Position numbers and translations under genes: made by a program
Shown here: piece by piece, positions 1 through 9,235 of the stretch
How the letters are laid out: each line of letters starts with the position of its first letter
Numbering within the stretch: position 1 is the stretch's first letter
Notes under the pieces: generated by a model
Database searches by the model: none
Told to the model about the DNA's origin: nothing
What the model saw: only the letters and a program-made list of their open reading frames with translations
From: Halobacteriovorax marinus
GTDB lineage: Bacteria > Bdellovibrionota > Bacteriovoracia > Bacteriovoracales > Bacteriovoracaceae
Reading direction: 5' to 3'
NCBI GenBank assembly: GCA_002163155.1
Contig: MAAO01000006.1
Coordinates: 62,001 to 126,000, forward strand
DNA: 64,000 nucleotides

Positions 1-267
1 GGTTACTCAATTGTAGAATTAAAGCTTGGTAAGAAATTTGAAGGTAAGACCATTGTCGAAAGTAAGATTAGACAACGTTACAACTTGAACATTGTCGCTC
101 TTCAGAAGAAAATTCCTTATATTTCTGAAGATGGAAAATCTGCCTATAGAGTTGAGATTAATGATTGTCCGATGCCTATGGATGTTATTGAATCCGATGA
201 TATTATTGTATTAGTTGGTAGTGAGAAGAACTTTAACAAGCTCTTTGCTGAATTAGTGGAGGGATAA
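1..267 (+). CDS. trkA: TrkA/KtrA-type K+ channel regulatory protein, C-terminal part (partial)
   Basis: Only the last 88 codons lie in the window; the reading frame is open from base 1 to the TAA at 265-267. The visible part looks like an RCK_C (TrkA-C) ligand-binding domain: an alternating strand/helix pattern containing the segments GYSIVELKL, NIVALQK and DDIIVLVGSEKNF. These match the hydrophobic strands that in this family bind nucleotides or ions to gate a TrkH/KtrB potassium transporter. The N-terminal Rossmann domain must lie upstream. The next gene starts one base after the stop, so the two are probably co-transcribed. Recognition rests on the C-terminal domain only; another RCK_C protein is possible. 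Confidence 0.75.
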   Translation, partial: GYSIVELKLGKKFEGKTIVESKIRQRYNLNIVALQKKIPYISEDGKSAYRVEINDCPMPMDVIESDDIIVLVGSEKNFNKLFAELVEG

Positions 268-268
268 A

Positions 269-1480
269 TTGAATTTATCATTAAAAAATAGAGTTGCTGC
301 TAGTTTTATTATCGCCTGCTTTGTCGTACTTGTTGTAGGCTTCACAGTTTTCTTTCATTTGAATTCTTTAAATAAAGAAATTGAATCGATTACAGTAAAA
401 TCAAATAGGGTTTCTCTTCTAACAGATGAAATTCGAATTTCAGCTGTGTCGATTTTAAAGTATCAAAGAAGAATTTTGGCAAATAAATCTTCTCCGGAAC
501 TCGTAGAGAAAATTGTAAACCTTTGTGACAGTTTTACTTCTCAATTGCAAACACTTGATTCGCTCTATCGTGATCCTGATGTAAAGAGGGTTGTGGCGCA
601 AATGCAATCATATGTTGATTCTTTGAAAGTTGTTCTAGGAAAGGCCTCTCTCTTTCATAGGGATAATATAGGAATGGCCTCTATTGGAGATCTGGCTGAT
701 AAGATTTTAGATTCCTTTAGTGAATTTCAAGATATCCAATATTTTCAATCAGTGGAGAGAGATAAGAAGATAAAGAAAATTATCAATGAAACGAAGAGAA
801 ATATGATGATTACTTTAATTATCAGTTTCCTGGGAACTATTATTTTAGGTCTCGTCGTTCCTGGTAAGATTGCTCTTCCATTTAAGAAAATTAAGGACGC
901 TATTAGGGAGCTACAAGATTGTAACTTTGATGTATCCATCTACTACTCTCAGGATGATGAAATTGGTGAAATTGCCAGAGAGATGAATAAAATGATTCAT
1001 TCTTTTAAAGTCTTTGAAGAGCTGAGAACTGATAGGATCTCACTTGAGAATAGAAAATTCGATGCTCTAGCAAACTTAGTGAAAAAACCAGTTCTTCTAG
1101 CGAACGCAAATAATCAAATTATTTACATGAACTCTAGACTTTATTCTCTCTTGCAAGTTCAATCCGAAGACGTCATTGGGAAAACTATGAGTGATACTCT
1201 CATTCCTGAGTCGATCATTGAAACTTATCAACTGGCGATTAAGAGGCGAAGTAAAATTGAAAATGCGGATATCATTATCCCGCCAAAAAAGGTTAAGGAG
1301 AAAGATCTTGAGGTGGATCAATCAATAGTCCTAGATGAAGACGCACCGAAGCAGGAAAGTACTGAGCCAGTAGTTGAAGAGAATATTTTTCAAGGTTATG
1401 GAAATGTTATCCCTATTAGGGGTAAAGAAAGCTCAATGGACTACTATCTTATGGTCCTTTCTGAAGAACTTCACGTTTAA
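269..1480 (+). CDS. Membrane protein with HAMP and PAS domains, no output domain
   Basis: The TTG start at 269 follows the trkA stop by one base, with GGAGG at 258-262 as ribosome site. The 403-residue product has a TM helix at about 10-32, a helical extracytoplasmic sensor region at about 33-177, a second TM at about 178-200, a HAMP domain at about 200-250 (PFKKIKDAI, then DDEIGEIAREMN), and a PAS-like fold starting near 262 (NLVKKPVLLANANNQIIYMN). An acidic linker of about 70 residues seems to interrupt the PAS, whose last strands (DYYLMVLSEELHV) end the protein. No histidine kinase, GGDEF, methyl-accepting or phosphatase domain follows. It may modulate the potassium transporter or signal through a partner. 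The function is not known. Confidence 0.75.
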   Translation: MNLSLKNRVAASFIIACFVVLVVGFTVFFHLNSLNKEIESITVKSNRVSLLTDEIRISAVSILKYQRRILANKSSPELVEKIVNLCDSFTSQLQTLDSLYRDPDVKRVVAQMQSYVDSLKVVLGKASLFHRDNIGMASIGDLADKILDSFSEFQDIQYFQSVERDKKIKKIINETKRNMMITLIISFLGTIILGLVVPGKIALPFKKIKDAIRELQDCNFDVSIYYSQDDEIGEIAREMNKMIHSFKVFEELRTDRISLENRKFDALANLVKKPVLLANANNQIIYMNSRLYSLLQVQSEDVIGKTMSDTLIPESIIETYQLAIKRRSKIENADIIIPPKKVKEKDLEVDQSIVLDEDAPKQESTEPVVEENIFQGYGNVIPIRGKESSMDYYLMVLSEELHV

Positions 1481-1509
1481 AATCAAGTTCTTGATGCAAT
1501 AGGTAATAT

Positions 1510-1550
1510 GAGAGGATATATTTTTAGTAAATATCCTCTCCAGCCTTTTT
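1510..1550 (+). terminator. Rho-independent terminator after the HAMP-PAS gene
   Basis: GAGAGGATAT pairs with ATATCCTCTC across a loop of about 11 bases. CAGCC and a run of five T follow. It lies 30 bases after the stop at 1480 and separates the trkA/HAMP-PAS unit from lepA. Confidence 0.7.
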
Positions 1551-1610
1551 AAATGCCTAAAAATTGGTTAATATAGTGCTTTTTAGGCAGTAGAAAATAG
1601 GCACAAATAA

Positions 1611-3410
1611 ATGGACCAGAAATTCATCAGAAACTTCTCTATCATTGCACATATTGATCATGGTAAATCGACACTTGCAGATAGATTATTAGAAATAACA
1701 AATACCGTTACAACTAGAGAGTCGAAAGACCGCCTTCTAGATAATATGGATATTGAAAAAGAGCGTGGAATTACCATTAAAGCTCAGACTGTCAGGCTTT
1801 CTTATAAAGCCAAAGACGGAAATACTTACTATCTAAATTTAATCGATACTCCGGGGCACGTAGACTTCGCCTATGAAGTGAGTCGTTCTCTTGCTTCTTG
1901 TGATGGAGCCCTCTTAGTTGTTGATGCTTCTCAAGGTGTTGAAGCACAAACATTGGCCAATGTTTACATGGCCATGGAAAATGACTTAGAAATTATACCA
2001 GTTTTAAATAAGATCGACCTTCCACATGCTGACGTAGATAAAGTTAAACAAGAAATTGAAGATGTAGTTGGAATTGATGCTCTAGAGGCCGATGAAGTTT
2101 CTGCCAAATCAGGTATTGGAATGGAAGGGTTACTGGAAACTATTATTGAAAGAGTTCCTGCTCCAAGTGGAAAACCTGAAAATGATCTACAAGCACTTAT
2201 TTTTGATTCATGGTTTGATCCGTATCAAGGTGTTGTAGTTCTTGTAAGAGTGGTTGAAGGGACTTTAAAAAAGAAAGAAAAAATATTTTTAAAATATTCA
2301 GATCAGGAATATGAAGTCCTAAAAATGGGAATTAATAGTCCTTTCTTTACTGATGTTAATGAACTTGCCGCAGGTGAAGTAGGAATGCTTATTTGTGGAA
2401 TTAAGGCCGTAAGAGATGTGAAGATCGGTGATACAGTTGTTCACGCAAAGAAAAGGGATACCCCTAATCTTGCGGGATATTCGGAATCAAAGCCCATGGT
2501 TTTCTGTGGAATTTTTCCTGTAGAATCTGTTGATTACGAGCCTTTAAAAGAATCATTAGAGAAGTTAGCTTTAAATGACTCATCTTTTACTTATGAACCT
2601 GAAACTTCAGGGGCCCTTGGCTTTGGTTTTAGATGTGGATTCTTGGGTCTACTTCATATGAATATTATTCAGGAAAGATTGGAGAGAGAGTTTGATTTAA
2701 ATCTCATTTCAACAGCACCTTCAGTTTCCTATAAAGTTGAACTTAATGATGGATCAGTTTTAGATGTAGAAAATCCAGCAGACCTTCCAGAAGCTGGGGA
2801 ATATGAAACCATTTCTGAACCTATCGTAAGAATTTCTATTCACCTTCCAAATGAATTTGTTGGAAGAATTATAAAACTATGTGAGCAAAGAAGAGGAATT
2901 CAAACAGACCTGAACTATATAACTGAAGACCGTGTGCAAATTACTTACGATCTTCCTTTAAGTGAAATGGTTTTTGACTTCTATGATAAATTGAAAGGTA
3001 TGTCCAAAGGTTATGCCTCAATGGATTATGAATTTAAAGGCTATGTACCATCAACTCTTGTGAAGGTAGATATTCTTTTAAATGGTGAAAACGTTGATGC
3101 TCTTTCTCTCATATGTCACAGAGATAATGCTCATCAAAAAGGTAAAGTCTTAGTTATAAAATTAAGATCAATTATCGACAGACAACAATTTGATATTGCA
3201 ATACAGGCCGCTATTGGGGCTAAAATTATATCCCGTGAAACGGTAAAAGCACTTAGAAAGAACGTACTTGCTAAGTGTTATGGTGGAGATATCTCAAGGA
3301 AGAGAAAACTCCTAGAAAAGCAGAAAGCTGGTAAGAAGAGAATGAAGATGGTTGGGAGTGTAGAAATTCCTCAGGAAGCATTCTTGGCCGTACTTAAGGT
3401 TGATGATTAA
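1611..3410 (+). CDS. lepA: Elongation factor 4 (LepA), translational GTPase
   Basis: This is a ribosome-associated GTPase that binds stalled or pre-translocation ribosomes. Its 599 residues match the family's usual length of about 600. The GTP-binding motifs are all visible: G1 [10 protein letters not shown] near the N-terminus, G2 [11 protein letters not shown]3 DTPGHVDF, G4 NKIDLP and G5 SAKSG. The LepA-specific C-terminal domain ends with the typical basic segment [10 protein letters not shown] and then [15 protein letters not shown]. There is no signal peptidase (lepB) gene next to it, unlike in E. coli. The next gene overlaps its stop codon. Confidence 0.97.
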   Translation: MDQKFIRNFSIIAHIDHGKSTLADRLLEITNTVTTRESKDRLLDNMDIEKERGITIKAQTVRLSYKAKDGNTYYLNLIDTPGHVDFAYEVSRSLASCDGALLVVDASQGVEAQTLANVYMAMENDLEIIPVLNKIDLPHADVDKVKQEIEDVVGIDALEADEVSAKSGIGMEGLLETIIERVPAPSGKPENDLQALIFDSWFDPYQGVVVLVRVVEGTLKKKEKIFLKYSDQEYEVLKMGINSPFFTDVNELAAGEVGMLICGIKAVRDVKIGDTVVHAKKRDTPNLAGYSESKPMVFCGIFPVESVDYEPLKESLEKLALNDSSFTYEPETSGALGFGFRCGFLGLLHMNIIQERLEREFDLNLISTAPSVSYKVELNDGSVLDVENPADLPEAGEYETISEPIVRISIHLPNEFVGRIIKLCEQRRGIQTDLNYITEDRVQITYDLPLSEMVFDFYDKLKGMSKGYASMDYEFKGYVPSTLVKVDILLNGENVDALSLICHRDNAHQKGKVLVIKLRSIIDRQQFDIAIQAAIGAKIISRETVKALRKNVLAKCYGGDISRKRKLLEKQKAGKKRMKMVGSVEIPQEAFLAVLKVDD

Positions 3411-4035
3411 AATGATTGAAGTGGTAATGGAGCATTTAGGTAGAGCTCTACAAATCTACAGTGATGGATCGCACTATGACACTATGCTTGAAGCAAAGAA
3501 CCAATACTTTGCTTTAACTGGTCAAGTTTTTGAAGAAGATGAAGACTATGAATCTCGTATGTCGGCATTTAATGACTGGTACCTTTTACAGTTTGTTTCT
3601 GAAGATGGATGTCCTATTTGGAATTATGTAGAAGAAAATACAGTTGAGGATAATGTCTCCAAGGCATTGCGAACGGTTAAACATTCTATTTATGAATATG
3701 TTGGAAAAAACTTTAAAAAGCAGCATGTTCTTAAAGATATTGTTCACAATAGAAAAATTGTCCTCTCAAAGAGAGCAATTATTCCTTCGTTATTAAAGAA
3801 TGATCTTTTCATTGGAAGAGTGATTGAGACTGAAGGTGAGTATTTTACCTTGTCTGGTCTTTGCTTACTTCCAGGGGAAATCAAAGGCATTTTGAAGAAA
3901 GAAGGAAAGAGAATTCGAGCTTTTAATGATTTGAAAAAAGAAGTCGAGTTTCTTTTACTAGTTGAATCCTTAAAAACAAAATGGATTCGCTATGGTCACT
4001 TAGATGCAAAATCTATTTTTGTATTTGATTCTTAA
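3403..4035 (+). CDS. Conserved hypothetical protein coupled to lepA
   Basis: I do not recognise the family. The product is about 210 residues, soluble, with no signal peptide or membrane helix. It is rich in acidic and aromatic residues, for example the stretch EDEDYESRM followed by NDWYLLQFV. Start codons ATG 3403 and ATG 3412 are both possible, and TTG 3400 is a third option. AAGG at 3396-3399 sits 3 bases before the first ATG and 12 before the second. All options overlap or abut the lepA stop (3408-3410), so the gene is probably translated by coupling to lepA. A link with ribosome function can be guessed only from this context. Confidence 0.6.
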   Translation: MIKMIEVVMEHLGRALQIYSDGSHYDTMLEAKNQYFALTGQVFEEDEDYESRMSAFNDWYLLQFVSEDGCPIWNYVEENTVEDNVSKALRTVKHSIYEYVGKNFKKQHVLKDIVHNRKIVLSKRAIIPSLLKNDLFIGRVIETEGEYFTLSGLCLLPGEIKGILKKEGKRIRAFNDLKKEVEFLLLVESLKTKWIRYGHLDAKSIFVFDS

Positions 4036-4056
4036 ATGATTTGGATTGTGAACGTT

Positions 4057-5043
4057 TTAAGCGTTCACATCCTCAAACTCTTCTGCTTCTTCTAAAGTGT
4101 GTTTCTTACTAAGTAGGTAAGGAATCATTCCAAATAGATTCGTACTCACAGAAATAACAAAGTAGAGATTAAATAAAGAGGCACCACCGCTTATATTTAC
4201 CAGCTTATACAGTTCATCAAATATGAGATGGCCAACTCCAAGACCTGCTGGAGAAATAGGCACTGCTATAGAAATTAAACCAATGGGAATAAATGTAAAA
4301 AGTTGACCTATAGGAACAGCAACCTCTAAGAATGGATGAGTCACTAACCAAAAAACAACAATATTTCCAAATTGAAGTAAACAGCTTAGAGCAACTCCAC
4401 CAAGTATAGTTTTCTTATCTTTACCAATTGTCCAAACTTGAACAAAGGTCTTCCTCAATTTATTTCCAATAACTGGAACTTTTTCAGAAATTTGGAGAAT
4501 TAGATTTTGAAATTTCTCCGGAAGAAAAAGAGAAATAATAAAAACAAGGGATCCTATAAATAGCACACCATTAAATGTGAGTAGTGCGCTCATTTTAGGT
4601 GAGAGTGCAGCCATCTCTTGATAATTTATAAGAGAGAAAATACCCGTTAAAAAGATAAGTCCTACTAGACCTAAGATTCTATCAATGAAAGCTGTCATAA
4701 CGAGAAATGTCTTAGGAAGACTCTTGTCGAGATCTCTGGCATAGACAAGTTTTATAAGATCTCCTGTAACAGCACCTGGTAGAAAGGTATTAAAAAATTG
4801 TCCAATCCAAGTAAGGCTCATTAATCTGACAACAGGAAGTTCCGCTTTTGATTTGGTTTTAAGTAACGCACGCCAACGAAGACTTGATAGATTGATTATA
4901 ATAATGAAAAGAATAATGGCATAAATCCAATTATTTGATTCACTAATGAGCCTTTTTACGAGACTGAAATCAAGTTTTCCACTATTTACGAGCCACCCAA
5001 TTAGTGCCCCTGCCAAGAGAAATTTTGCGAGAGTTTTAATCAT
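4057..5043 (-). CDS. Flippase-like integral membrane protein (YbhN / LPG-synthase TM-region family)
   Basis: The protein has about eight hydrophobic helices and the family marks of lysylphosphatidylglycerol-synthase TM-region proteins (PF03706, UPF0104). These include an N-terminal LAKFLLAGALIGWLV helix, then WIGQFFNTFLPGAVTGDLIKL, FIDRILGLVGL, and near the end IPIGLISIAVPISPAGLGVG. Such proteins are thought to move lipids or lipid-linked sugars across the inner membrane. ATG 5043 has AGG six bases upstream on its own strand; GTG 5064 would add seven residues but has no ribosome site. It is divergent from ugd, which makes UDP-glucuronate, so a shared role in envelope glycan synthesis is possible. 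Confidence 0.8.
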   Translation of the reverse strand: MIKTLAKFLLAGALIGWLVNSGKLDFSLVKRLISESNNWIYAIILFIIIINLSSLRWRALLKTKSKAELPVVRLMSLTWIGQFFNTFLPGAVTGDLIKLVYARDLDKSLPKTFLVMTAFIDRILGLVGLIFLTGIFSLINYQEMAALSPKMSALLTFNGVLFIGSLVFIISLFLPEKFQNLILQISEKVPVIGNKLRKTFVQVWTIGKDKKTILGGVALSCLLQFGNIVVFWLVTHPFLEVAVPIGQLFTFIPIGLISIAVPISPAGLGVGHLIFDELYKLVNISGGASLFNLYFVISVSTNLFGMIPYLLSKKHTLEEAEEFEDVNA

Positions 5044-5147
5044 TCTTAACCTATATTTTTGCACTGCAGGGATTAATTTTTTTCATTCTATATTTAATGA
5101 ATTTAGTGTTATTGTAAAGGGCTTAAAGAAGTAAAAAGGTGAAATTA

Positions 5148-6470
5148 ATGAAAGTATCAGTAATAGGGACGGGCTATGTAGGCCTTGTAAGTGGAACTTG
5201 TTTTGCAGAGATAGGTCATGAAGTGACATGTATCGATATAGATCCAAAGAAAATTGAGAAATTAAATAATGGAGAGTCTCCAATTTATGAACCTGGTCTC
5301 GATGAGCTCATTCAAAGAAATATGAAGTCAAATAGACTCCATTTCTCCACTGATTACTCTTCTGTGAATGGTGCAAAATCAATTTTCCTAGCAGTGGGAA
5401 CTCCTTCAAGTGAGGATGGTTCTGCTAATCTTAACTACTTAAAAGAAGCGGCCTTAAGTGTCGCAAAAGTTATGGCCGAAGATGCCATTATAGTTATCAA
5501 ATCAACTGTTCCAGTTGGAACTTGTGAGATGATTCGCTCGCTAGTGTCCGAGTGCACAACAAAGAAATTTCACATTGTGAATAATCCTGAATTTTTAAAA
5601 GAAGGAACGGCAGTAGATGACTTTATGAGACCTGATAGAGTTGTGATTGGTCACTGTGATCAATACGCTGCAGATGCCATGAGTGAACTCTACGCTCCGC
5701 TAGTAAGACAAGGGAACCCCATTTTTATGATGTCGAACCTTTCGGCAGAGATGACTAAGTATGCAGCAAATTGTTTCTTGGCCACTAAAATTTCTTTTAT
5801 TAATGAAATTGCAAAACTTTGTGATCTTTGTGGAGCAGATATTAATGAAGTTAGAGATGGAATTGGAAGTGATAGAAGAATTGGAAATCATTTCTTATAT
5901 CCAGGGCCAGGATACGGTGGAAGCTGTTTTCCTAAAGATGTAAAAGCACTTATGTATACCGCAAAAGAACATGGCATGACTTTGAAGGTTGTAGAGGCGA
6001 CAGAAGTCGTCAACGAAGAGCAAAAGAAGAGAATGTTTGAAAAAATGGTTTCTTACTACGGAGACCTCTCCGGGAAAACTTTTACTTTTTGGGGTGTTGC
6101 TTTTAAGGCGAATACTGATGATATTAGAGAAACCAGTGCCATCACTATGGTTGATGAGCTTATCAAAGTAGGCGCTAAAATTAATTACTATGATCCTGAA
6201 GCTTCGAAGAACTTTGAAGAACTTATGGAGTCAAATGAAGCGACAAAGGGTCATACTAAAGCTTTTGATAGTAAGTATGATGCTTTAAAAGGAAGTGACG
6301 GTCTTGTCGTTATGACTGAGTGGAGAGAATTCACTGCACCTGACTTTGATGAAATTAAAAAGAACTTAAATAAAGCCGTTATTTTTGATAGCCGAAATCT
6401 TTATAAAACTAAGACAGTTTTAGATCTTGGTTTTGATTACTATGCTATTGGAAAAAGAATCTCAAAATAA
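5148..6470 (+). CDS. ugd: UDP-glucose 6-dehydrogenase
   Basis: This enzyme oxidises UDP-glucose to UDP-glucuronate with two NAD+ and supplies precursors for capsule or LPS sugars. The Rossmann motif VIGTGYVGLVSG begins at residue 4. The catalytic motif GGSCFPKD puts the nucleophile at Cys260, and the C-terminal UDP-binding domain contains GVAFKANTDDIRETSA. The 440-residue length is normal. ATG 5148 is preferred because AAAAAGG at 5133-5139 is eight bases upstream; GTG 5139 overlaps that ribosome site. The amidase gene follows after 14 bases. Confidence 0.95.
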   Translation: MKVSVIGTGYVGLVSGTCFAEIGHEVTCIDIDPKKIEKLNNGESPIYEPGLDELIQRNMKSNRLHFSTDYSSVNGAKSIFLAVGTPSSEDGSANLNYLKEAALSVAKVMAEDAIIVIKSTVPVGTCEMIRSLVSECTTKKFHIVNNPEFLKEGTAVDDFMRPDRVVIGHCDQYAADAMSELYAPLVRQGNPIFMMSNLSAEMTKYAANCFLATKISFINEIAKLCDLCGADINEVRDGIGSDRRIGNHFLYPGPGYGGSCFPKDVKALMYTAKEHGMTLKVVEATEVVNEEQKKRMFEKMVSYYGDLSGKTFTFWGVAFKANTDDIRETSAITMVDELIKVGAKINYYDPEASKNFEELMESNEATKGHTKAFDSKYDALKGSDGLVVMTEWREFTAPDFDEIKKNLNKAVIFDSRNLYKTKTVLDLGFDYYAIGKRISK

Positions 6471-6484
6471 ATTGGAGTCGAGAA

Positions 6485-7276
6485 ATGAAAGTAGCTATTG
6501 TTCAAATAACCTCAGTTCTCGACTATAAAAAAAACCTAAAAAAACTAGAAAATCTATTAAATGAAATTAAAGGTCAATCCGTTCAGGCAGTCTTTTTGCC
6601 TGAATGTTTCTACTCTATGTCCAATGGAAAGGGAGCGACCCCTCACTTGGTAGCAGAAGGTAATGAGCACTATAAAAATATTCAAGCATTAGCTCGAAAA
6701 TTTGATGTCGCTTTAATTGGTGGTACAGCCGCAACAATGAGTGATGGAGCTGTAGTTAATAGGGCCTATAATTTTGATAGCTCTGGAGTCGATTTAGGTT
6801 TCTATGATAAGGTTCATTTATTTTCATGTGATATAACAAAAAACGGAAAGAGAAAGAAAATCAATGAAGGTGATGTTTATACAAGTGGTAAGCTTGATAA
6901 ATTACTAGAATTTCAAAAGATAAAAATTGGTCTCGGAGTATGCGTCGATTTACGCTTTAGTGAAATGGCCCTACGATATCGAAATATGGGAGCTCAAGTT
7001 CTGACTTACTCCTCAGCTTTTACAGTTCCCACAGGTAAGGCCCATTGGCACACTCTAGTCATAGCAAGGGCCATTGAATCTCAATGCTTTGTTATAGCTT
7101 CTGCCCAATGGGGAGAGAATAATGAAATCATCCAAACATTTGGTCATTCTTTAATTGTTGATCCATGGGGAGAGATTCTCGTTGATTTAAAAGAAGGGGA
7201 GGGGATTTCCGTTTGCGATATTGATCTCACTCTCATTCAAGAAGTTAGAAGCCAAGTGATAATGGGAAGAGAATAA
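6485..7276 (+). CDS. Carbon-nitrogen hydrolase (nitrilase superfamily amidase)
   Basis: This cytoplasmic nitrilase-superfamily protein has 263 residues. The catalytic triad is visible: Glu40 in FLPEC, Lys109 in YDKVHLF and Cys153 in GVCVDLRFSE. The Cys loop resembles the Nit1/Nit2 branch, which includes deaminated-glutathione amidase and omega-amidase, more than the aliphatic nitrilases. The exact substrate cannot be read from sequence. The N-terminus MKVAIVQITS is the usual first strand. The next gene starts with TTG immediately after its stop. Confidence 0.85.
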   Translation: MKVAIVQITSVLDYKKNLKKLENLLNEIKGQSVQAVFLPECFYSMSNGKGATPHLVAEGNEHYKNIQALARKFDVALIGGTAATMSDGAVVNRAYNFDSSGVDLGFYDKVHLFSCDITKNGKRKKINEGDVYTSGKLDKLLEFQKIKIGLGVCVDLRFSEMALRYRNMGAQVLTYSSAFTVPTGKAHWHTLVIARAIESQCFVIASAQWGENNEIIQTFGHSLIVDPWGEILVDLKEGEGISVCDIDLTLIQEVRSQVIMGRE

Positions 7277-7732
7277 TTGAATTTAAAAGTATCTGACCAT
7301 TTTAAGTTTGATGAAATTCTCAAACTCTACAGAAACCCAGAAGATTTAAAATTGGCTTATCCAAGTGCTGACTATCCCGTAAATAGCTCAGAGTGGAATG
7401 AATGGATAAATTGTGAGAAAGCAAATTGCTTCTCATTATTATTCTATCAAGATGAAGAGCTTGTCTCTCATTTGGCCATTAAGGATTACCATGCTAATCC
7501 CGGTCTATGTTATCTATGTTTCTTCATTATTGATCCTAACCATAGGAGCAAAGGTTACTCAAAAGAGATTTTAAATCAGACCTACGAATTTGTTAAAGAA
7601 CAATTGCAAAAAAAAGACTTGTGGTTGGTAGTAAGTGAGGAAAATCCCATCGCCCATGGGCTTTATACTAAGGAAGGATTTCTTCAGATAGATACAAGGC
7701 CCGGAGGAATAAGGATGAAAAAGAGATTATGA
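7277..7732 (+). CDS. GNAT-family N-acetyltransferase
   Basis: The 151-residue protein has the GNAT acetyl-CoA fold. A strand ending in CYLCFFIIDPNHRSKGYSKEI gives the pyrophosphate-binding loop (R-S-K-G-Y-S, matching Q/R-x-x-G-x-G/A with Ser in the last place). VSEENPIAHGLYTKEGF near the C-terminus is the usual N-x-x-A-x-x-x-Y-x-x-x-G-F motif. The TTG start directly follows the upstream TAA, so translation is coupled. The acceptor substrate is unknown. The last six bases overlap the end of the convergent NifU-C gene. Confidence 0.8.
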   Translation: MNLKVSDHFKFDEILKLYRNPEDLKLAYPSADYPVNSSEWNEWINCEKANCFSLLFYQDEELVSHLAIKDYHANPGLCYLCFFIIDPNHRSKGYSKEILNQTYEFVKEQLQKKDLWLVVSEENPIAHGLYTKEGFLQIDTRPGGIRMKKRL

Positions 7733-7984
7733 GAAGTAAGGGTTATCTCCAGAATCATGATCTGTAAGATCAATAACTTCTTCAATTTCTGGAAAGGTCT
7801 CTTTAATAAGTCTTTCAATTCCATCTTTTAGAGTGGCACTAGAGCTAGAACAACCTTGGCAACCACCACTTAATTTTAAGAAGAGTTTACCGTTATCAAT
7901 ATCAATAACTTCAACATTTCCACCGTGGGCAGCTAGTGCTGGACGGATTTGCTCATCTAGTAATGACTCAATTTTTCTAATCAT
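7727..7984 (-). CDS. NifU C-terminal domain protein, Fe-S cluster carrier
   Basis: This is an 85-residue single-domain NifU-C/Nfu protein that can carry a 4Fe-4S cluster, usually as a dimer, and deliver it to apo-proteins. The family signature LSGGCQGCSSSSATLK is complete, with Cys42 and Cys45 as cluster ligands. The N-terminal helix (LLDEQIRPALAAHGGNVEV) is standard for the family. It lacks the A-type domain found in E. coli NfuA. A region of about 107 bases separates its start from the divergent receiver gene. Confidence 0.92.
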   Translation of the reverse strand: MIRKIESLLDEQIRPALAAHGGNVEVIDIDNGKLFLKLSGGCQGCSSSSATLKDGIERLIKETFPEIEEVIDLTDHDSGDNPYFS

Positions 7985-8091
7985 GATTACTCCTGTTTTA
8001 CCCTATTGTTCTACTATTATATCAAATTGAAGGTCAATATCTTAGGCTAAAATTGATAATAATTAACTAAATTTCATGTAGAATTTGCTAT

Positions 8092-8460
8092 ATGAAACTA
8101 CTTCTTGTTGATGATGAGCCCGAAATTTTAAACTTCCTTCAAAAAACCATTGAAGATAAATTCAAATGCCAAATTGAGAGGGCAGAGAGTGGACTTGATG
8201 CTTTTATAAAGTGTCAGGATAATATCTTCGATTTTATTATTACTGACTATAAAATGCCCTTTATGACAGGTGCCGCACTAGTTATGGCACTCAAGACAAG
8301 AAATAATGTAAATAGTGATACTCATTGTTTAATTTTAACGGCGTATTTAACAAAAGATCTAAAAGAACAATTGAATGTGGATCGTGTTCAATTTCTTTCC
8401 AAGCCAATTCAGTTGGATCAGCTCTTTGAGATTATTGGCCCTTTCTTTGAGTTGAGATAA
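8092..8460 (+). CDS. Stand-alone response regulator receiver domain (CheY-like)
   Basis: The 122-residue protein is a single REC domain. Acidic pocket residues are Asp7 and Asp8 (LLLVDDEPE). The phosphoacceptor is Asp52 (IITDYKMP), the switch Thr is Thr83 (LILTAY), and the conserved Lys is Lys104 (FLSKPIQ). It has no output domain, so it should act by protein-protein contact as CheY or Spo0F do. No partner kinase is nearby. Its last 43 bases overlap the end of the convergent rsmE gene. Confidence 0.9.
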   Translation: MKLLLVDDEPEILNFLQKTIEDKFKCQIERAESGLDAFIKCQDNIFDFIITDYKMPFMTGAALVMALKTRNNVNSDTHCLILTAYLTKDLKEQLNVDRVQFLSKPIQLDQLFEIIGPFFELR

Positions 8461-9164
8461 ATCATTTCTAATTGACCAAGGGAAGAGAACACTGCATGTT
8501 CGACCCTTAGAGTACTTCTACTTATTCCAATGGGATGAAAACCATTTTCAATGAGTTTTTGTTCTTCTTGTTTAGTCCAGCCTCTTTCGGGTCCAATGGC
8601 AATGAGAGGATTTTGTATTTTCTCTAAAGCTAACTGGTTAAAAGTTTCAGTTGAGTTTAGTGATAGGAAAAATTTATTTTCAAACTTCGCAAATTGCTTA
8701 AAGTCTAAATATTTTGAAAGGTGAAAGTCTGGAATTTGAAAATACGTCTTAGATTGGGCGAGTCCATCAATCATATATTCTAGATACTTTTCATTTTCAT
8801 ATATCTTAGATTGTAGGTAACTCTTCTCTGAAAGAGTGGCCTTAAATAAGTGAAACGATTTTACTCCAAAAGTTGTCGCGTGCTCTAGAACTTTTTTTAT
8901 TGTTTGTGGACGGCTCAGTCCAATTGCCAAATGAAATTGTCCTTCAAGACCATTGATTCTTTCTTCAATTTTAAGGATCGCCGATTTTTCGTTGATCTCT
9001 AAGACCTTCGCTTCAAAAATACCTTTATTTAATATTGTAATTTTCAGGAGATCTTCTGGCTTCACTTTTAAGTGAATATTTAAATGATTCAATCTCTTGG
9101 AGTCATTCAACTCTATTAAAGACTTGTCATTAATTTCATGTTCAAAAAAGCAGATACTATTCAT
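8418..9164 (-). CDS. rsmE: 16S rRNA (uracil1498-N3)-methyltransferase RsmE
   Basis: This SPOUT-class enzyme methylates N3 of U1498 in 16S rRNA using S-adenosylmethionine. The C-terminal knot carries the family motif IGPERGWTKQEEQKLIENGF and then GISRSTLRVEHA (normally LG-x-R-I-L-R-x-E-T-A), with mild substitutions. The N-terminal PUA-like region contains LNHLNIHLKVKPEDLL. The 248-residue length is typical. The gene converges on the receiver gene with a 43-base tail-to-tail overlap and no terminator between them. Confidence 0.88.
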   Translation of the reverse strand: MNSICFFEHEINDKSLIELNDSKRLNHLNIHLKVKPEDLLKITILNKGIFEAKVLEINEKSAILKIEERINGLEGQFHLAIGLSRPQTIKKVLEHATTFGVKSFHLFKATLSEKSYLQSKIYENEKYLEYMIDGLAQSKTYFQIPDFHLSKYLDFKQFAKFENKFFLSLNSTETFNQLALEKIQNPLIAIGPERGWTKQEEQKLIENGFHPIGISRSTLRVEHAVFSSLGQLEMIYLNSKKGPIISKS

Positions 9165-9235
9165 AATTCTTCTTATTCCAGTTATATTAGTTACTTTTCA
9201 TACCTAAATTTCTCAGAGCTTGCAAAATAAAAGAA

